Source: Promethearchaeota archaeon (GTDB lineage Archaea > Asgardarchaeota > Lokiarchaeia > Sigyniarchaeales > SOKP01). From it: 64,000 nt of DNA. The DNA is taken from assembly GCA_018238625.1 (NCBI GenBank), contig JABCSY010000005.1, forward strand, positions 16,746 to 80,745, written 5' to 3'. Shown here one piece after another: positions 30,427-41,254 of this stretch. The notes under the pieces were generated by a model that saw nothing but the letters and a program-made list of their open reading frames with translations, was not told the DNA's origin and searched no databases. Position 1 is the first letter of the stretch; every line of letters begins with the position of its first letter. The position numbers and the translations under genes are program-made.

Positions 30427-30927
30427 ATGACAACAACAAATATAAATCGTTCAGAGATTGACGAATTTGATAGGAACATTTTAGATTTACTACAAAATGA
30501 TGCAAAAATTACAATAAAAGAGATTTCTGATAAAGTTGGAAAAAGTCCGACTGCTATAAGGTCTCGAATAGTAAGGTTAGAAGAAAAATATATAAAAAAA
30601 TACGTAGCTTTAATAGATTGCCGTCAATTAGGATATCGCGAAATGGTAATAGCTTCATTACGAGTAAACTCTTCTCAGCCTATAGAACGCATTAAGGGAC
30701 ATATTGAAAGTATGGAAAAAATTAAGTATGCTTATGTGGTTACTGGAGAATATCCTTTATTTATTATGGCAAAATGTCTAAATCATCAAGATTCCATGGG
30801 TCTCATTGAAACACTCCGCAATCTTCCAGGAGTAGAAGAAGTTAAGACCCAAATCGTATTAGATCGTATTAAAGAGGACCATACGATCATAATTCCTGAA
30901 CCAATAGACAAGGATAAAATTTATTAG
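30427..30927 (+). CDS. Lrp/AsnC family transcriptional regulator
   Basis: IDEFDRNILDLLQNDAKITIKEISDKVGKSPTAIRSRI. Confidence 0.92.
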   Translation: MTTTNINRSEIDEFDRNILDLLQNDAKITIKEISDKVGKSPTAIRSRIVRLEEKYIKKYVALIDCRQLGYREMVIASLRVNSSQPIERIKGHIESMEKIKYAYVVTGEYPLFIMAKCLNHQDSMGLIETLRNLPGVEEVKTQIVLDRIKEDHTIIIPEPIDKDKIY

Positions 30928-31048
30928 GATTATGTTATACTTAATAAAGTAAACGGGCTAATTATCTGGCAAGAATTAAAATCCTGGAAGAGTTTTCTAA
31001 AAAAATCAATTTGATACAAAAGATTTAACATTTGGGCAAAAAGCAAAT

Positions 31049-31318
31049 TTATAATTTTCTCAACTTTTTAACCTTTTCTTTGTTAATTTGCTTTATTTCC
31101 TTAGTTAACTTAAGAAGGGAGGCATTCAATTCACCTCTTTTGGCCTTTAGTACAGATAAATTCGAGCCATGAGTTTTTTTTGATTCATGTCTTATTCCTT
31201 GTTCAACTTTACTTAATTCTTTGTGCTTAGATGCAAGTTTTGATTCAAGTTCTTTTAACTTTTTATTGTATTCAGAATGAACTTTTCTAGATAATTCATA
31301 TCTTGAATTATTTGTCAT
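31049..31318 (-). CDS. 89-aa coiled-coil protein (paralogue of 41255-41524)
   Basis: same length and register as the second copy; ends VKKLRKL. Confidence 0.7.
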   Translation of the reverse strand: MTNNSRYELSRKVHSEYNKKLKELESKLASKHKELSKVEQGIRHESKKTHGSNLSVLKAKRGELNASLLKLTKEIKQINKEKVKKLRKL

Positions 31319-31578
31319 AAAATATTCAGATTTATACTTTTATTTAATACTTAATTTAAAAGTAGTTAATTTGATTAGATTAAGTTTTATTTTAATATAA
31401 GTTTAGAGGAACACAATAGGTATATTAATTGTTTGTGTAATTCTTAATATCTCTTTTTTTCTTTTTTCATATATTTTCTCTTATGATTAAGACAAGAATT
31501 TTATTTTTTATTTAACCAATTTGTCCAAAATGCGATTTAAAATAATGGAAATTTTAAATACTTCTAAGAATTTAATTA

Positions 31579-32901
31579 TTGAATTTAATTAAAATATTAA
31601 ATAAAAAAATGAGTGAACGAGAACAAGTCGAATTTAAGAATTATTATATTGCTATTTTTAATGTGAATTACCTTTTCCAAGGAATCAATCAATCTTTGTT
31701 TGCGGTAATTATACCAATTTATTTGATCCAATTTATTGGAGTGATCGACGCTTCGCAACTCGCGTTTCTGGGATCAATAATTATGTTACCCTGGATTTTT
31801 AAAATTTTTTATGGAATTATTGGCGATAAATTTGGGTTAAAAAAAATAGGGAGAAGGCGACCTTGGATAATAAGCATGGTATCGTTTTCGGGAGTATTAT
31901 GGATCATTTTAGGATTACCTAACGTGATTACAGCTGAAAATTCCATTTCTGTTTTTACGATTATGGGTATTCTAATCTTTTTTGGAGTTGCTTTCGGTGA
32001 TACAATTATCGACGGTTTATTGCTGGATATTACACCAAAGGAAAAATTGGGACGCGTATCAGGGTTAAATTGGGGTCTAAGGTCTGTAGGAGCTATAGCG
32101 GGAGGCCCATTATTTGCTCTATTAGTAGTTTATGGCGGCTTAGAAGTACCGATGTTATTTATCATTGTAGGAATTTTTACTATTCTGTGTTCGTTTTTAA
32201 CTTTTTTCATAAAAGAACCTACAGTATACCCAGAAGCCAAAATTGGTAAGCATCTCAAGGAAATGTTTAACAATAAAAGAGATTGGAAAACATACGGATT
32301 TGCTTTATTCGCTTCTATTATTGATTCTGTTGGTATTTTGTTTGTCTCAATTTTCATCTTAATAAACATGGGTTTATTAGCTTCAAGTGGGACGTCCCTT
32401 TCACTACCTAGCGGAGACTTAAATATATACTTAGTAAATGGCTACATAACTATGATAATTGCTATTGGGGTGGTGATTGGAGCAATACTTGGAGGGCAGA
32501 TCGCTGATCGAATCACAAGAAAAGTTAGCGTTTATATTGCTTACATAATAACGACCATCTCTTTATTGCTGATGATGGTTCCATTAGAATGGCCTATTTT
32601 ATTGATCTTTTCGACGCTTGTAGGATGTGCAATTGGGTGGCGTCATTCTAGTTACGCTGCTGTAGTAACTGAAATTTCAAAGCAGCATCCCGAGATGAGT
32701 AGTACTTATTACTCATTATGTAATGCTTTCGCAAATTTAGGTAGCACGCTCGGAATGTCTTTAACCGGAATTATTTTAGGGGCCACGGCCTCGTATCTAA
32801 TAGTGTTTCTATTTATGGCTTTAATCTCTAATATAGGCCTTGCTGGTTTCTTAATGTTAAAAAAGGAAGATTACGAGCATAAAGCAATCAAAGAGAATTA
32901 G
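31579..32901 (+). CDS. MFS transporter
   Basis: about 12 hydrophobic segments; GLKKIGRRRPWI loop. Confidence 0.88.
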   Translation: MNLIKILNKKMSEREQVEFKNYYIAIFNVNYLFQGINQSLFAVIIPIYLIQFIGVIDASQLAFLGSIIMLPWIFKIFYGIIGDKFGLKKIGRRRPWIISMVSFSGVLWIILGLPNVITAENSISVFTIMGILIFFGVAFGDTIIDGLLLDITPKEKLGRVSGLNWGLRSVGAIAGGPLFALLVVYGGLEVPMLFIIVGIFTILCSFLTFFIKEPTVYPEAKIGKHLKEMFNNKRDWKTYGFALFASIIDSVGILFVSIFILINMGLLASSGTSLSLPSGDLNIYLVNGYITMIIAIGVVIGAILGGQIADRITRKVSVYIAYIITTISLLLMMVPLEWPILLIFSTLVGCAIGWRHSSYAAVVTEISKQHPEMSSTYYSLCNAFANLGSTLGMSLTGIILGATASYLIVFLFMALISNIGLAGFLMLKKEDYEHKAIKEN

Positions 32902-33060
32902 AAACACTAATTAATTCCCCTTTTTTTTATTTAGCGTTTAATTTAAAATCGAGAAGATGAAAGGTTCGTTATTTTTCAATTATTATTGGGAATTGAACCT
33001 TTAAATAATCTTTTTATATTAATATATTCAGATAACAAAATATGAGGGATTTTTCTAAAA

Positions 33061-33273
33061 ATGAGACCTCGATGTGAAAAATGTGGAAAACGGATCCAGC
33101 GAATTCATAGAAGGTTAATTCATTTCTATCCAGATTATTGCCCTTCATGTGGAACAAAAATTAGCTTAAAACAAAAAAGTGATTTGAGATATTATGAAAC
33201 TATTGTTTGCATAGTAGTATTTACTATATTTGCTATAGTGATGATGACTTTTACCCAACTTGGTTTAATTTAA
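33061..33273 (+). CDS. small zinc-ribbon membrane protein
   Basis: CEKCGKRI...CPSCGTKI then one TM helix. Confidence 0.65.
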   Translation: MRPRCEKCGKRIQRIHRRLIHFYPDYCPSCGTKISLKQKSDLRYYETIVCIVVFTIFAIVMMTFTQLGLI

Positions 33274-33290
33274 AAATAGAAAGAAAGCAT

Positions 33291-34019
33291 CTAATTTATA
33301 TATTTTAATAGAACATCTAAATCTGCTAGTTTGTCAATAGGTTTAATAATTATATCGTCTGCTTCGGTAATTGTTAATATCTCTTTTATCTCCTTTTCTG
33401 AAACAACAGCAGATATCAAAACTATAGGAATTGCTTTATATAGCATCTTAGATTTTAGCATCTGGCACAATTTGGTTCCGTCAATATTGCTAGTTTTTAA
33501 ATCTATATCTAATAAAATGGCTTGAGGAGTAGAAGTTTTCAAAATATCAAGTCCTTCTTCGGAAGTTTCTACAGATTTAATATCTACGTCTTTTCTCTTA
33601 AAATAGGTGTCAACTGTTTTGCGTTCTAATTCGTTATCTTCAATATATAAAATATCAAAGTTTTTTATATATCTAATCAACTTAGGTTTTTCATAATGTC
33701 GTTTTATTAAATTTTCTAAATCTACCAAGGCGTTTTTTATATTTTCTATATTTTCAATTAACTTTTTTGGTTCATTTAGAAAACTACCTAACATTAGAAT
33801 TGATACTTTAAGAGGTGAAAGTTTCTGTTTTAACTCTTCGTGAAAAGTCGTGTGTAATTCAAAAGAATCAATAGCTTCCCTAATGGAACTATTAATAGAT
33901 TTTTCATCGTACTCTTTTTTTTCGATGTCTTTTTGTAACATCTGATAAACATTATCGATATAAGAATTAACGGAATTTCTTATTATTTTTGCTTGATTTT
34001 TAATGCTATTCTGTTCCAT
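33291..34019 (-). CDS. response regulator with helical N-terminal domain and C-terminal receiver domain
   Basis: ILYIEDNELE, AILLDIDL, IIIKPI. Confidence 0.85.
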   Translation of the reverse strand: MEQNSIKNQAKIIRNSVNSYIDNVYQMLQKDIEKKEYDEKSINSSIREAIDSFELHTTFHEELKQKLSPLKVSILMLGSFLNEPKKLIENIENIKNALVDLENLIKRHYEKPKLIRYIKNFDILYIEDNELERKTVDTYFKRKDVDIKSVETSEEGLDILKTSTPQAILLDIDLKTSNIDGTKLCQMLKSKMLYKAIPIVLISAVVSEKEIKEILTITEADDIIIKPIDKLADLDVLLKYIN

Positions 34020-34162
34020 GAATAGTTTTAGTTTACTGTCGAGCGCTGAATCTACGTAAGTATACCATTTAATTTGCTTTTTTTCTTTTTCTGTTTTATT
34101 ACTTTGATTGATACTATTAATTGATTTACACCATCCAAGATTACTATAAACAATACTTTTTT

Positions 34163-35779
34163 TTATAATGCTTCAGGAATTTGAATTATGAAATTACTTC
34201 CTTGAGTATAATCCCCTTTAATTTTATCTTCAACCCAGATTTCACCCTCGCATAAATCTAAAAGCTTTGCAACGAGAGAAAGTCCAAGCCCCATACCTTT
34301 AGATCCTATCGGTTTTTTAACATTTCTTTTAAATATAATATTCTTTTTAGTATCATTAATGCCAATACCATTATCTTTAAATTCTAATTTGATATGTGAT
34401 TTCTGATTTTCCATCACTCTTGAAATATTAATTTCAATCTCTACAGCATCATTTTTATTATAAAGTACAGAGTTTATAAGAATATTTTCAAATACATCAA
34501 GTAATAGGTCATTGCAAAGTACGTAAATTTTATTTGCCTCAGATTCGATGTTAACAATTATTTCTCGTTTTTGGAAATTTACTTTTACATATTGGGTAGC
34601 ACTTCTTATTTTCTCAAAAATCTCTATAGGTTTTAAAGGTATTTCAGATTCTTCAATGTCTGATAGTTCTCTTATATTATTTATTAACTTTTTCCCTCGT
34701 TTAATCTGTTGCTCAATTGCTTTAAAATATTCAAGCATATCATTATTTTCAATATTTTTTTTTAACAAGGTTTCACATAATTCTATGGAATTTCCAATCG
34801 TGTGAAACATGTTAGAAATATCATGCGTAAACAATCCCTTATAACAATCTGCTCTATTATATACCTTTCGATATTTTATTTCTGAACTTTCTAGTTTGAT
34901 CGTTCTTTCTTTTATTCGAATTTTTAGATCTTTCCTTAAACCGTCTAACTCAATTTCAGCTAATTTTCGCTCTGTAATGTCTTTAATAAACGTTTGAATA
35001 AGGCTCTTTTTACCTATTTTGACAAACGAGGATTCCAATGTTATCCAAAATCTTTTACCATCGCCTCTAAAGATTTCGAATTCTACAGGTTTTAAATAAC
35101 CTTCTTTAAGTAATACTACAAATCTTTCTTTAAGGACTTGCTCTATATTTTCAAATCTGGGATCTCCCTCACGGCTGAACATTTGAAGTACTTCTCTGAA
35201 AGGTTTCCCTATCAAGTCAGAAGGCTTAAATACTGACAAAAACTTATTCATTGGTTCATTGCAATCAAGGATTATTCCTTTTAAATCTACAAGCCAGATT
35301 GCGTAAGGTGTGCTATTAAATAAATTTCGATACATCTCTTCGGATTCTTTTAATTTCTGTTCTGCCTTTTTGCGCTCGGTAATGTCGCGGTCGATACCCC
35401 TATACCCTAAGAGCTCTCCGTTTCCATCGAGGATTGGCTCACCGCTCGTTTCAAGAATTATTTGCCTTCCGTCCTTATGGATGTTTATATTTTCAAGCCA
35501 TGTAAGAGATTTTTGAGATTCAACTGCTGCTTGGAAAAGTTTACGTACTCGCTCCGCCTCGTTTGAGGGCATTAAATCAAAAGGAGTTTTTCCAATGATT
35601 TCTTCTGGCTCATATCCTAATATGGCTTTAATTTTTGGACTTGAATAAGTATAGACTGAATTAGTATCCACTTCCCAAATCCAATCACTAGTAGTTTCGA
35701 CCAAAGAGCGAAATCTTTCTTCACTATCGCGCAATTTTCGCTCCGTCTGCTTGCGCTCGGTAATCTCTTCATGCAGCAT
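34163..35779 (-). CDS. PAS-PAS sensor histidine kinase
   Basis: two PAS/PAC blocks (DITERKKAEQKLKESEE), FTHDISNMFH, N and G boxes (DNGIGI, GMGLGLSLV). Confidence 0.92.
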   Translation of the reverse strand: MLHEEITERKQTERKLRDSEERFRSLVETTSDWIWEVDTNSVYTYSSPKIKAILGYEPEEIIGKTPFDLMPSNEAERVRKLFQAAVESQKSLTWLENINIHKDGRQIILETSGEPILDGNGELLGYRGIDRDITERKKAEQKLKESEEMYRNLFNSTPYAIWLVDLKGIILDCNEPMNKFLSVFKPSDLIGKPFREVLQMFSREGDPRFENIEQVLKERFVVLLKEGYLKPVEFEIFRGDGKRFWITLESSFVKIGKKSLIQTFIKDITERKLAEIELDGLRKDLKIRIKERTIKLESSEIKYRKVYNRADCYKGLFTHDISNMFHTIGNSIELCETLLKKNIENNDMLEYFKAIEQQIKRGKKLINNIRELSDIEESEIPLKPIEIFEKIRSATQYVKVNFQKREIIVNIESEANKIYVLCNDLLLDVFENILINSVLYNKNDAVEIEINISRVMENQKSHIKLEFKDNGIGINDTKKNIIFKRNVKKPIGSKGMGLGLSLVAKLLDLCEGEIWVEDKIKGDYTQGSNFIIQIPEAL

Positions 35780-36070
35780 TAAGAACCAAATTAATTATTT
35801 AAATTCTTCTTCAAAATTCCCTAATTTAATATTTAAGGAAGTCAAAAACACCTACCCTTTAAATATTGTAATTTTCTTCTTAACTGGAAAAATAAATATA
35901 GCTATTATACTAAATTGTTAAAAGTCTATATATATATTTACTTTTTTTCTATAAATATTAACACCTTTATAAAATAAAAAGAAGTTAGGTTAATGTGTTG
36001 TTTGATGAGCTAAGAACTAACCAGCAATTCTTATTAATCGATTGATGTTAAAATAATTAGCTCTTTTGAT

Positions 36071-36165
36071 TTTACTAGTAATTCGTAAATTTTACCACTA
36101 AAATCTAAGATTTACCAGTATTTCTTTAACTTTTACTAACAATATTCGAAAGAATCTTTATATTC
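36071..36165 (+). promoter_or_regulatory. array of four TTTACYNGTA-like boxes at 20-21 nt period followed by AATCTTTATATTC
   Basis: boxes at 36071 tttactagta, 36091 tttaccacta, 36111 tttaccagta, 36132 tttactaaca; AATCTTTATATTC from 36153. Confidence 0.6.
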
Positions 36166-36406
36166 AATATTAAATATTAGAAATTTGATCATTCTCAATA
36201 ATTATAATAATTCTTATTGATAATGAAGTTTGAGAGATGATTAGAGGGCGAATGAAAAACCTATTTAAAAATAGTTTTTTCCAAAAGAAATGTGTGAAAA
36301 TACTTTTAGATCTAAAATTATAAGAAGAAATTTTCAATAATAACTTGAACTTAAGTTTATATTTCCTCATTTTCTTCTAATACAAAAAAAAAGAAAAATA
36401 ATTAAA

Positions 36407-36760
36407 ATGGATAAGAATAAGGATTACTATAAAATTCTCGAAGTCGAAGAAGACGCTTCCGAGGAAGAAATTAAACTGGCTTATCGGAGATTAGCGAAAA
36501 AATATCATCCCGACCTTAATAAAACCGATCCAAAAGCTAAGGAGAAGTTTATTGAACTACTTGAAGCTTACGATACATTAAGCGATCCCCAGAGAAGAGA
36601 AGTTTATGACCAAGCCGGTTACAATCCAAGAAACATTGATTTAAGCGATATGCTTTGGAGATATGATTCTACTCGATTTAGAGAAATGCTAAGACAAATA
36701 TATACGAACCATTATAGAACTCCGTACAATAAACCTCCTCCTGAAGGAATGTATACCTAA
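36407..36760 (+). CDS. DnaJ-domain protein
   Basis: [34 protein letters not shown] with HPD motif. Confidence 0.95.
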   Translation: MDKNKDYYKILEVEEDASEEEIKLAYRRLAKKYHPDLNKTDPKAKEKFIELLEAYDTLSDPQRREVYDQAGYNPRNIDLSDMLWRYDSTRFREMLRQIYTNHYRTPYNKPPPEGMYT

Positions 36761-37037
36761 ATGACATCTATATTGCAGCAGTTACATTGGAACATGATGC
36801 TGAGTTAGCAACCGATAATGTCAATCATTATCAACGAGTTTCACAATTAAAGATTATAAACATATAAACATGCTTTCAATCTATTTTTATGAATTTTATA
36901 ACAAAAAAAAAAAGTAAAGTAATTATCAAACATCACCTTTCTTCCCATTTTTAAAAATTTTATAAATCAATTTTATCGAAAATGTAGACATAAAAAATTG
37001 CCTTTTTCTGGGATATTTTCAATTAATTTGAACAATT

Positions 37038-37111
37038 TTTACTAGTAGCATTCATATTTTTACTGGTAAAAATAAGATTTTACGGTTAATTTCAGTGTAA
37101 TCTTTATATTC
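37038..37111 (+). promoter_or_regulatory. array of three TTTACYNGTA-like boxes at 20-21 nt period followed by AATCTTTATATTC
   Basis: boxes at 37038 tttactagta, 37059 tttactggta, 37079 tttacggtta; AATCTTTATATTC from 37099. Confidence 0.6.
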
Positions 37112-37210
37112 CAGATTCATCTAGAGATATTTGATCAATATCAATAATTACATATTAATTTTTGATCATTTTTGATCAGCATTTAATTTGTAAAAAAAGG
37201 TAGAAATTAT

Positions 37211-38569
37211 ATGAATAAAGCAAAATGTGTAAAAATTAGCTTATTACTGACAGCATTATCACTATCGATATGCATTCCCATGTTTGCCATATCTGTAACC
37301 GCGAAGAAACAAGTATATACTCGCAACATTCCTGTTTACATCAATGACGCCGTTCCTGGTTGTTCTTGGGCAGAATGGAGCGTAGAACCATGGCTAAAAG
37401 GTTCTGGTACCGAAGAAGATCCCTACATGATTAAAGACTTAGTCATTGAGGTAAGTGGATTTCAATTTGCCATGATGATTCAAGACTCAGATGCGTATTT
37501 CAAAATAATGAAGTGTACTTTTAGTAATGGCGGTATAGTAGGAGAAAGATCTGCAGGATTCATTTTAATCAACACTCAAAATGGTGTCATCTTCAAGAAC
37601 AACTTTATTGGTAACGATGGAGCGGGAATCGCCGTAATTGGGTCGTTACATAACGTGATCCAAAAAAACCTCTGTAGCGAAAATGGAGTTGGGATTTACA
37701 TCGAATGGGGTATGTTTACTACTATTAAACAAAACGATTGTAAGAATAATTTTGATTCAGGAATTGTTATTGCATCAGCCCACAAAAACGTAATAGAGAA
37801 GAACGACTGCTTTGAAAACGCTAACGCTGGTATTGCATTAATAAATGTGGGCGAACCAGATCATTCCCCCAAAGACAACATCATTTACAAGAATAACCTT
37901 GAAAACAATCTACTTGGAATTTATTCATCTGACGCGGATATGAACGATGTCTTGAGAAACACGATTGCAGAAAACTTCTATGGAATCTCGTTTGGCCTTG
38001 GATCCGAAGGAAATACCGTGTACCACAATAATTTCATAGATAACGACAACCAGGCAATTGATTTTCAACCAACCGCGAACAATTGGCATCACCCCTACAT
38101 GCTCGAAGGAAATTTCTGGTCGGACGCTCCTTTTGGATACGACTTATATCCGATCGTAGAAGAAAACGGTTGGGAAGTTATGACTCCTATCGAAGAAGAG
38201 ATTTTAGATCCTTTACTACCTAATCGATTAGGAGGAGATCGCATAGTAATCGCGAGCGAGACGAGTTATATCCGTTATGGGGTCTTGCAATTGTTTTCAG
38301 AAAGAGTCGAAGGAGAAGCGTACCCTCCATACACGGTTCGGATCAATGGAGAAGAAGTTCTAGATTCTGTATGGCTCTTCAAAGAAGAAACTGATTATGG
38401 AGAACCAGGTTTGATGCAATTATACTACATAAAAATACCTCCATATTATCTAACTGAGGTAATGGGACTTACTCTTGGATATCACGAATATTTAGTGGAA
38501 ATAAGTTGGTATAATAGCGGGGAACTGCAAGTAGCAAGCTTTACTACAGGTTTCACCTTAATTGAATAA
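37211..38569 (+). CDS. secreted NosD-like beta-helix protein without the GLGALAAV anchor
   Basis: signal peptide; beta-helix repeats NVIQKNLCSENGVGIYIEWG... Confidence 0.85.
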   Translation: MNKAKCVKISLLLTALSLSICIPMFAISVTAKKQVYTRNIPVYINDAVPGCSWAEWSVEPWLKGSGTEEDPYMIKDLVIEVSGFQFAMMIQDSDAYFKIMKCTFSNGGIVGERSAGFILINTQNGVIFKNNFIGNDGAGIAVIGSLHNVIQKNLCSENGVGIYIEWGMFTTIKQNDCKNNFDSGIVIASAHKNVIEKNDCFENANAGIALINVGEPDHSPKDNIIYKNNLENNLLGIYSSDADMNDVLRNTIAENFYGISFGLGSEGNTVYHNNFIDNDNQAIDFQPTANNWHHPYMLEGNFWSDAPFGYDLYPIVEENGWEVMTPIEEEILDPLLPNRLGGDRIVIASETSYIRYGVLQLFSERVEGEAYPPYTVRINGEEVLDSVWLFKEETDYGEPGLMQLYYIKIPPYYLTEVMGLTLGYHEYLVEISWYNSGELQVASFTTGFTLIE

Positions 38570-38862
38570 CGGTCTTCACGGCCGCTTTTTTTTTTCATAT
38601 ATTTCCAAAAATCTAAGTATTATAGGAATAAGAAAATTTAAATCTCTATTTCTAATTAAGTAGCATCACTTAACGGTTTTAGATTTACTGCAACTTCAAT
38701 TCCCTTATTTAAACCTAATTTTTCTAAAGATCTTATTATTCTAATTTTGAACGATTTCTGTTTAATTTCGATGAGAACTACCATGAACTACCATGGGAGA
38801 TACGAAAAAAACTATAATATTTTTTTTGTATAATTTATCAAGGATCAAAATTTCCTATCAAT

Positions 38863-39495
38863 ATGCCTTATACTTATTTAGGACCCGCATATCGTATCGA
38901 ATCTGAACGTTTAGTTATTAGGTGCTATAATCCTAAAGATGCGCTTCACTTACAAAAAGCAATCCAAGAAAGTCTTGAACATCTTCGACCGTGGATGCCA
39001 TGGGTAAGAGACGAACCCGAAGAATTGAAGGTTAAGATAGAACGCCTTAGATTGTTCCGTGCCGATTTTGATTTAAGTAAAAATTATGTGTACGGCGTTT
39101 TCGATCCTAACGAGACTGAATTAGTGGGAGGGACCGGACTCCATCCCAGAGTTGGACTAAACGCGTTTGAAATTGGGTATTGGATTCATGTGAACCATAT
39201 CAATAAAGGATATGCTACAGAGATCTCTGCTGCTCTCACTAAAGTAGCATTTGAGGTAGAAAACGTAAAGCGAGTAGAAATTCACTGTGATCCAGACAAT
39301 ATAAAAAGTGCAGCAATTCCAAAAAAATTAGGATATGTATATGAAGCCACTTTACGAGGTAGAACTGAAACAATTGAGGGGGTGCCATCAGATTCAATGA
39401 TATGGTTGATATTGAGGGAGGAATACTTAAAATCTCCTGCTGCTAAAGCGAAAATAGTAGCTTATGACGTATTCGGTAATCTAATTATCTCATAA
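38863..39495 (+). CDS. GNAT acetyltransferase (RimJ/RimL-like)
   Basis: ERLVIRCYNPKDA, EIGYWIHVNHINKGYATEISAALTKVAFE. Confidence 0.9.
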   Translation: MPYTYLGPAYRIESERLVIRCYNPKDALHLQKAIQESLEHLRPWMPWVRDEPEELKVKIERLRLFRADFDLSKNYVYGVFDPNETELVGGTGLHPRVGLNAFEIGYWIHVNHINKGYATEISAALTKVAFEVENVKRVEIHCDPDNIKSAAIPKKLGYVYEATLRGRTETIEGVPSDSMIWLILREEYLKSPAAKAKIVAYDVFGNLIIS

Positions 39496-39731
39496 TATAA
39501 TAATTTCTTGTGAAGTTCGAGCTTTAGCTCATTTTCTTAATAGTGTTTTCATACTTTTTAGTACTATAATCATCAAATTTGACGAATCTTTGATCATATA
39601 TCAAGACATTTAGGAGTCTGACATATAAAGATTGGACTCCTTTAACAATTTAAAATGATGTAATGAAAAAGTATTATAATTTACTATCAAGTAAAACTAT
39701 AATTTGCAATAAAAAATAAACATTAAAAATT

Positions 39732-41126
39732 TTGATGAATAACATGAATGAAACTATTTTACAAAATTTCGAACAAGAAACAATAGATGAACGTAAGTCG
39801 AATTATTTTCAAATAGATTTTCTGAAAGCATTAATGATTTTCTTAGTAATCTTCGATCATTTCGTAGCTTGGACGATTAAAAGTGAAATTGGTGTCGCAT
39901 TATGGGAACGGATTTCTATTCCAGTATTTTTGGTGGTCATGGGGTTTAACATGGGATTATCGTTTAAAGGAAAGGAGAATTTATCATTAAAAGAATTATA
40001 TTCCTGGAGTTATTTCAAGAAAAAATTCTTACGCTTTGTTGTTCCTTTTCTTATTTTGTACGCAGTGTCAACGTTTATTGGTTTGTTTATGTATGGATTC
40101 GATTTTATAGCAATGTATGATAATCAATATTACCCGAATCACGGTATTATTAACTTGTTTTATTTGATAATGCCTTTTTGGGGACCAGGTAATTGGTTCA
40201 TTCCCGTTTTACTTCAATCAATTCTGGTCATACCATTACTATATTGGGGATTTACTAAAAAACCTGTACTGACGTTAATACTAACCTTTATCGTTGAAAT
40301 TGCTATGCAAATTACAGTATTTTTCTTTATTGGAGATATCTATATTGGAGGGATAATATCTTGGGAAAAAGTACATATCTTATCATTGTTTATGAATAGT
40401 ATCTTATTCTATATTTCTGCAGTCGGTTTGGGTATGTGGTTTTCTTTTGGTCATAAACTTACAATTAAAAGAAATTGGTTTATGTGGATAATATCTTCAA
40501 TTAGCTTAGTATATATTATAGCTTACCAATTTTTAAACTTACGATTGAGGCTCGATGGTATTCCACTTTTAAGAGGTGATTATCATTTCTTAGTTTTTCC
40601 TTATTCTGCTATGCTTGTTTTGCTAGCACTCCGGTTTTTACCCCAAAAATCTGACTGGCGTATTTCAAAGTCTATCTCTTTGATTGGTAAATCGACATAT
40701 CACATATTGCTAACCCAAATCCTAGGATATGGGATGATTACTGCTTGGTGGGGGACTCACTACGGAATGGACGTCCCTTTCAATCCCTTTGACTTAATAG
40801 ATTTAGTAACGCTATGGATTATCTTTATTGGTTTTGGTATACTCTGGTATAAAATTGATCGTCAAGAAGATCTAATTAGAAGAATTTTGTATTATTTCAA
40901 CTTTTTCATTGTGTTTGTTTCAATGCTTTTTTTATCTTTCTGGATGCAAGGCTTCTGGGTGCCAATACCTCTTATGATCATTAATATCTACGCAATCGCA
41001 GCTTTGATTATTCATTATGTCATTAAAAAATCGTTAACTACACCTATACTAAGCGTGTGTACGGGATTTCTCGTGATAAACTTTATTTTGGTGATCCTTC
41101 AAGTCGGAGTTACTTTACCAAGCTAA
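39732..41126 (+). CDS. acyltransferase-3-like membrane protein
   Basis: FLKALMIFLVIFDHFVAW with catalytic-type H, about 10 TM segments. Confidence 0.75.
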   Translation: MMNNMNETILQNFEQETIDERKSNYFQIDFLKALMIFLVIFDHFVAWTIKSEIGVALWERISIPVFLVVMGFNMGLSFKGKENLSLKELYSWSYFKKKFLRFVVPFLILYAVSTFIGLFMYGFDFIAMYDNQYYPNHGIINLFYLIMPFWGPGNWFIPVLLQSILVIPLLYWGFTKKPVLTLILTFIVEIAMQITVFFFIGDIYIGGIISWEKVHILSLFMNSILFYISAVGLGMWFSFGHKLTIKRNWFMWIISSISLVYIIAYQFLNLRLRLDGIPLLRGDYHFLVFPYSAMLVLLALRFLPQKSDWRISKSISLIGKSTYHILLTQILGYGMITAWWGTHYGMDVPFNPFDLIDLVTLWIIFIGFGILWYKIDRQEDLIRRILYYFNFFIVFVSMLFLSFWMQGFWVPIPLMIINIYAIAALIIHYVIKKSLTTPILSVCTGFLVINFILVILQVGVTLPS

Positions 41127-41254
41127 TTACTTTTCAATAAATTCTCTCTTTTTTTTTGTTTCTTTATTTTTAAAATCGAGTGAAATCTAAAAGATTTGAA
41201 AGATCAATGATGCAATCTTTTGTTGAGATTAGACGACTTCCTTATAAAGATAGC

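Noticed and set aside
38569-38605. Possible intrinsic terminator before the T-run after the 37211 gene
   Set aside because: The inverted repeat is only about 3-4 bp; the T-run alone could act as an archaeal terminator but is not distinctive.
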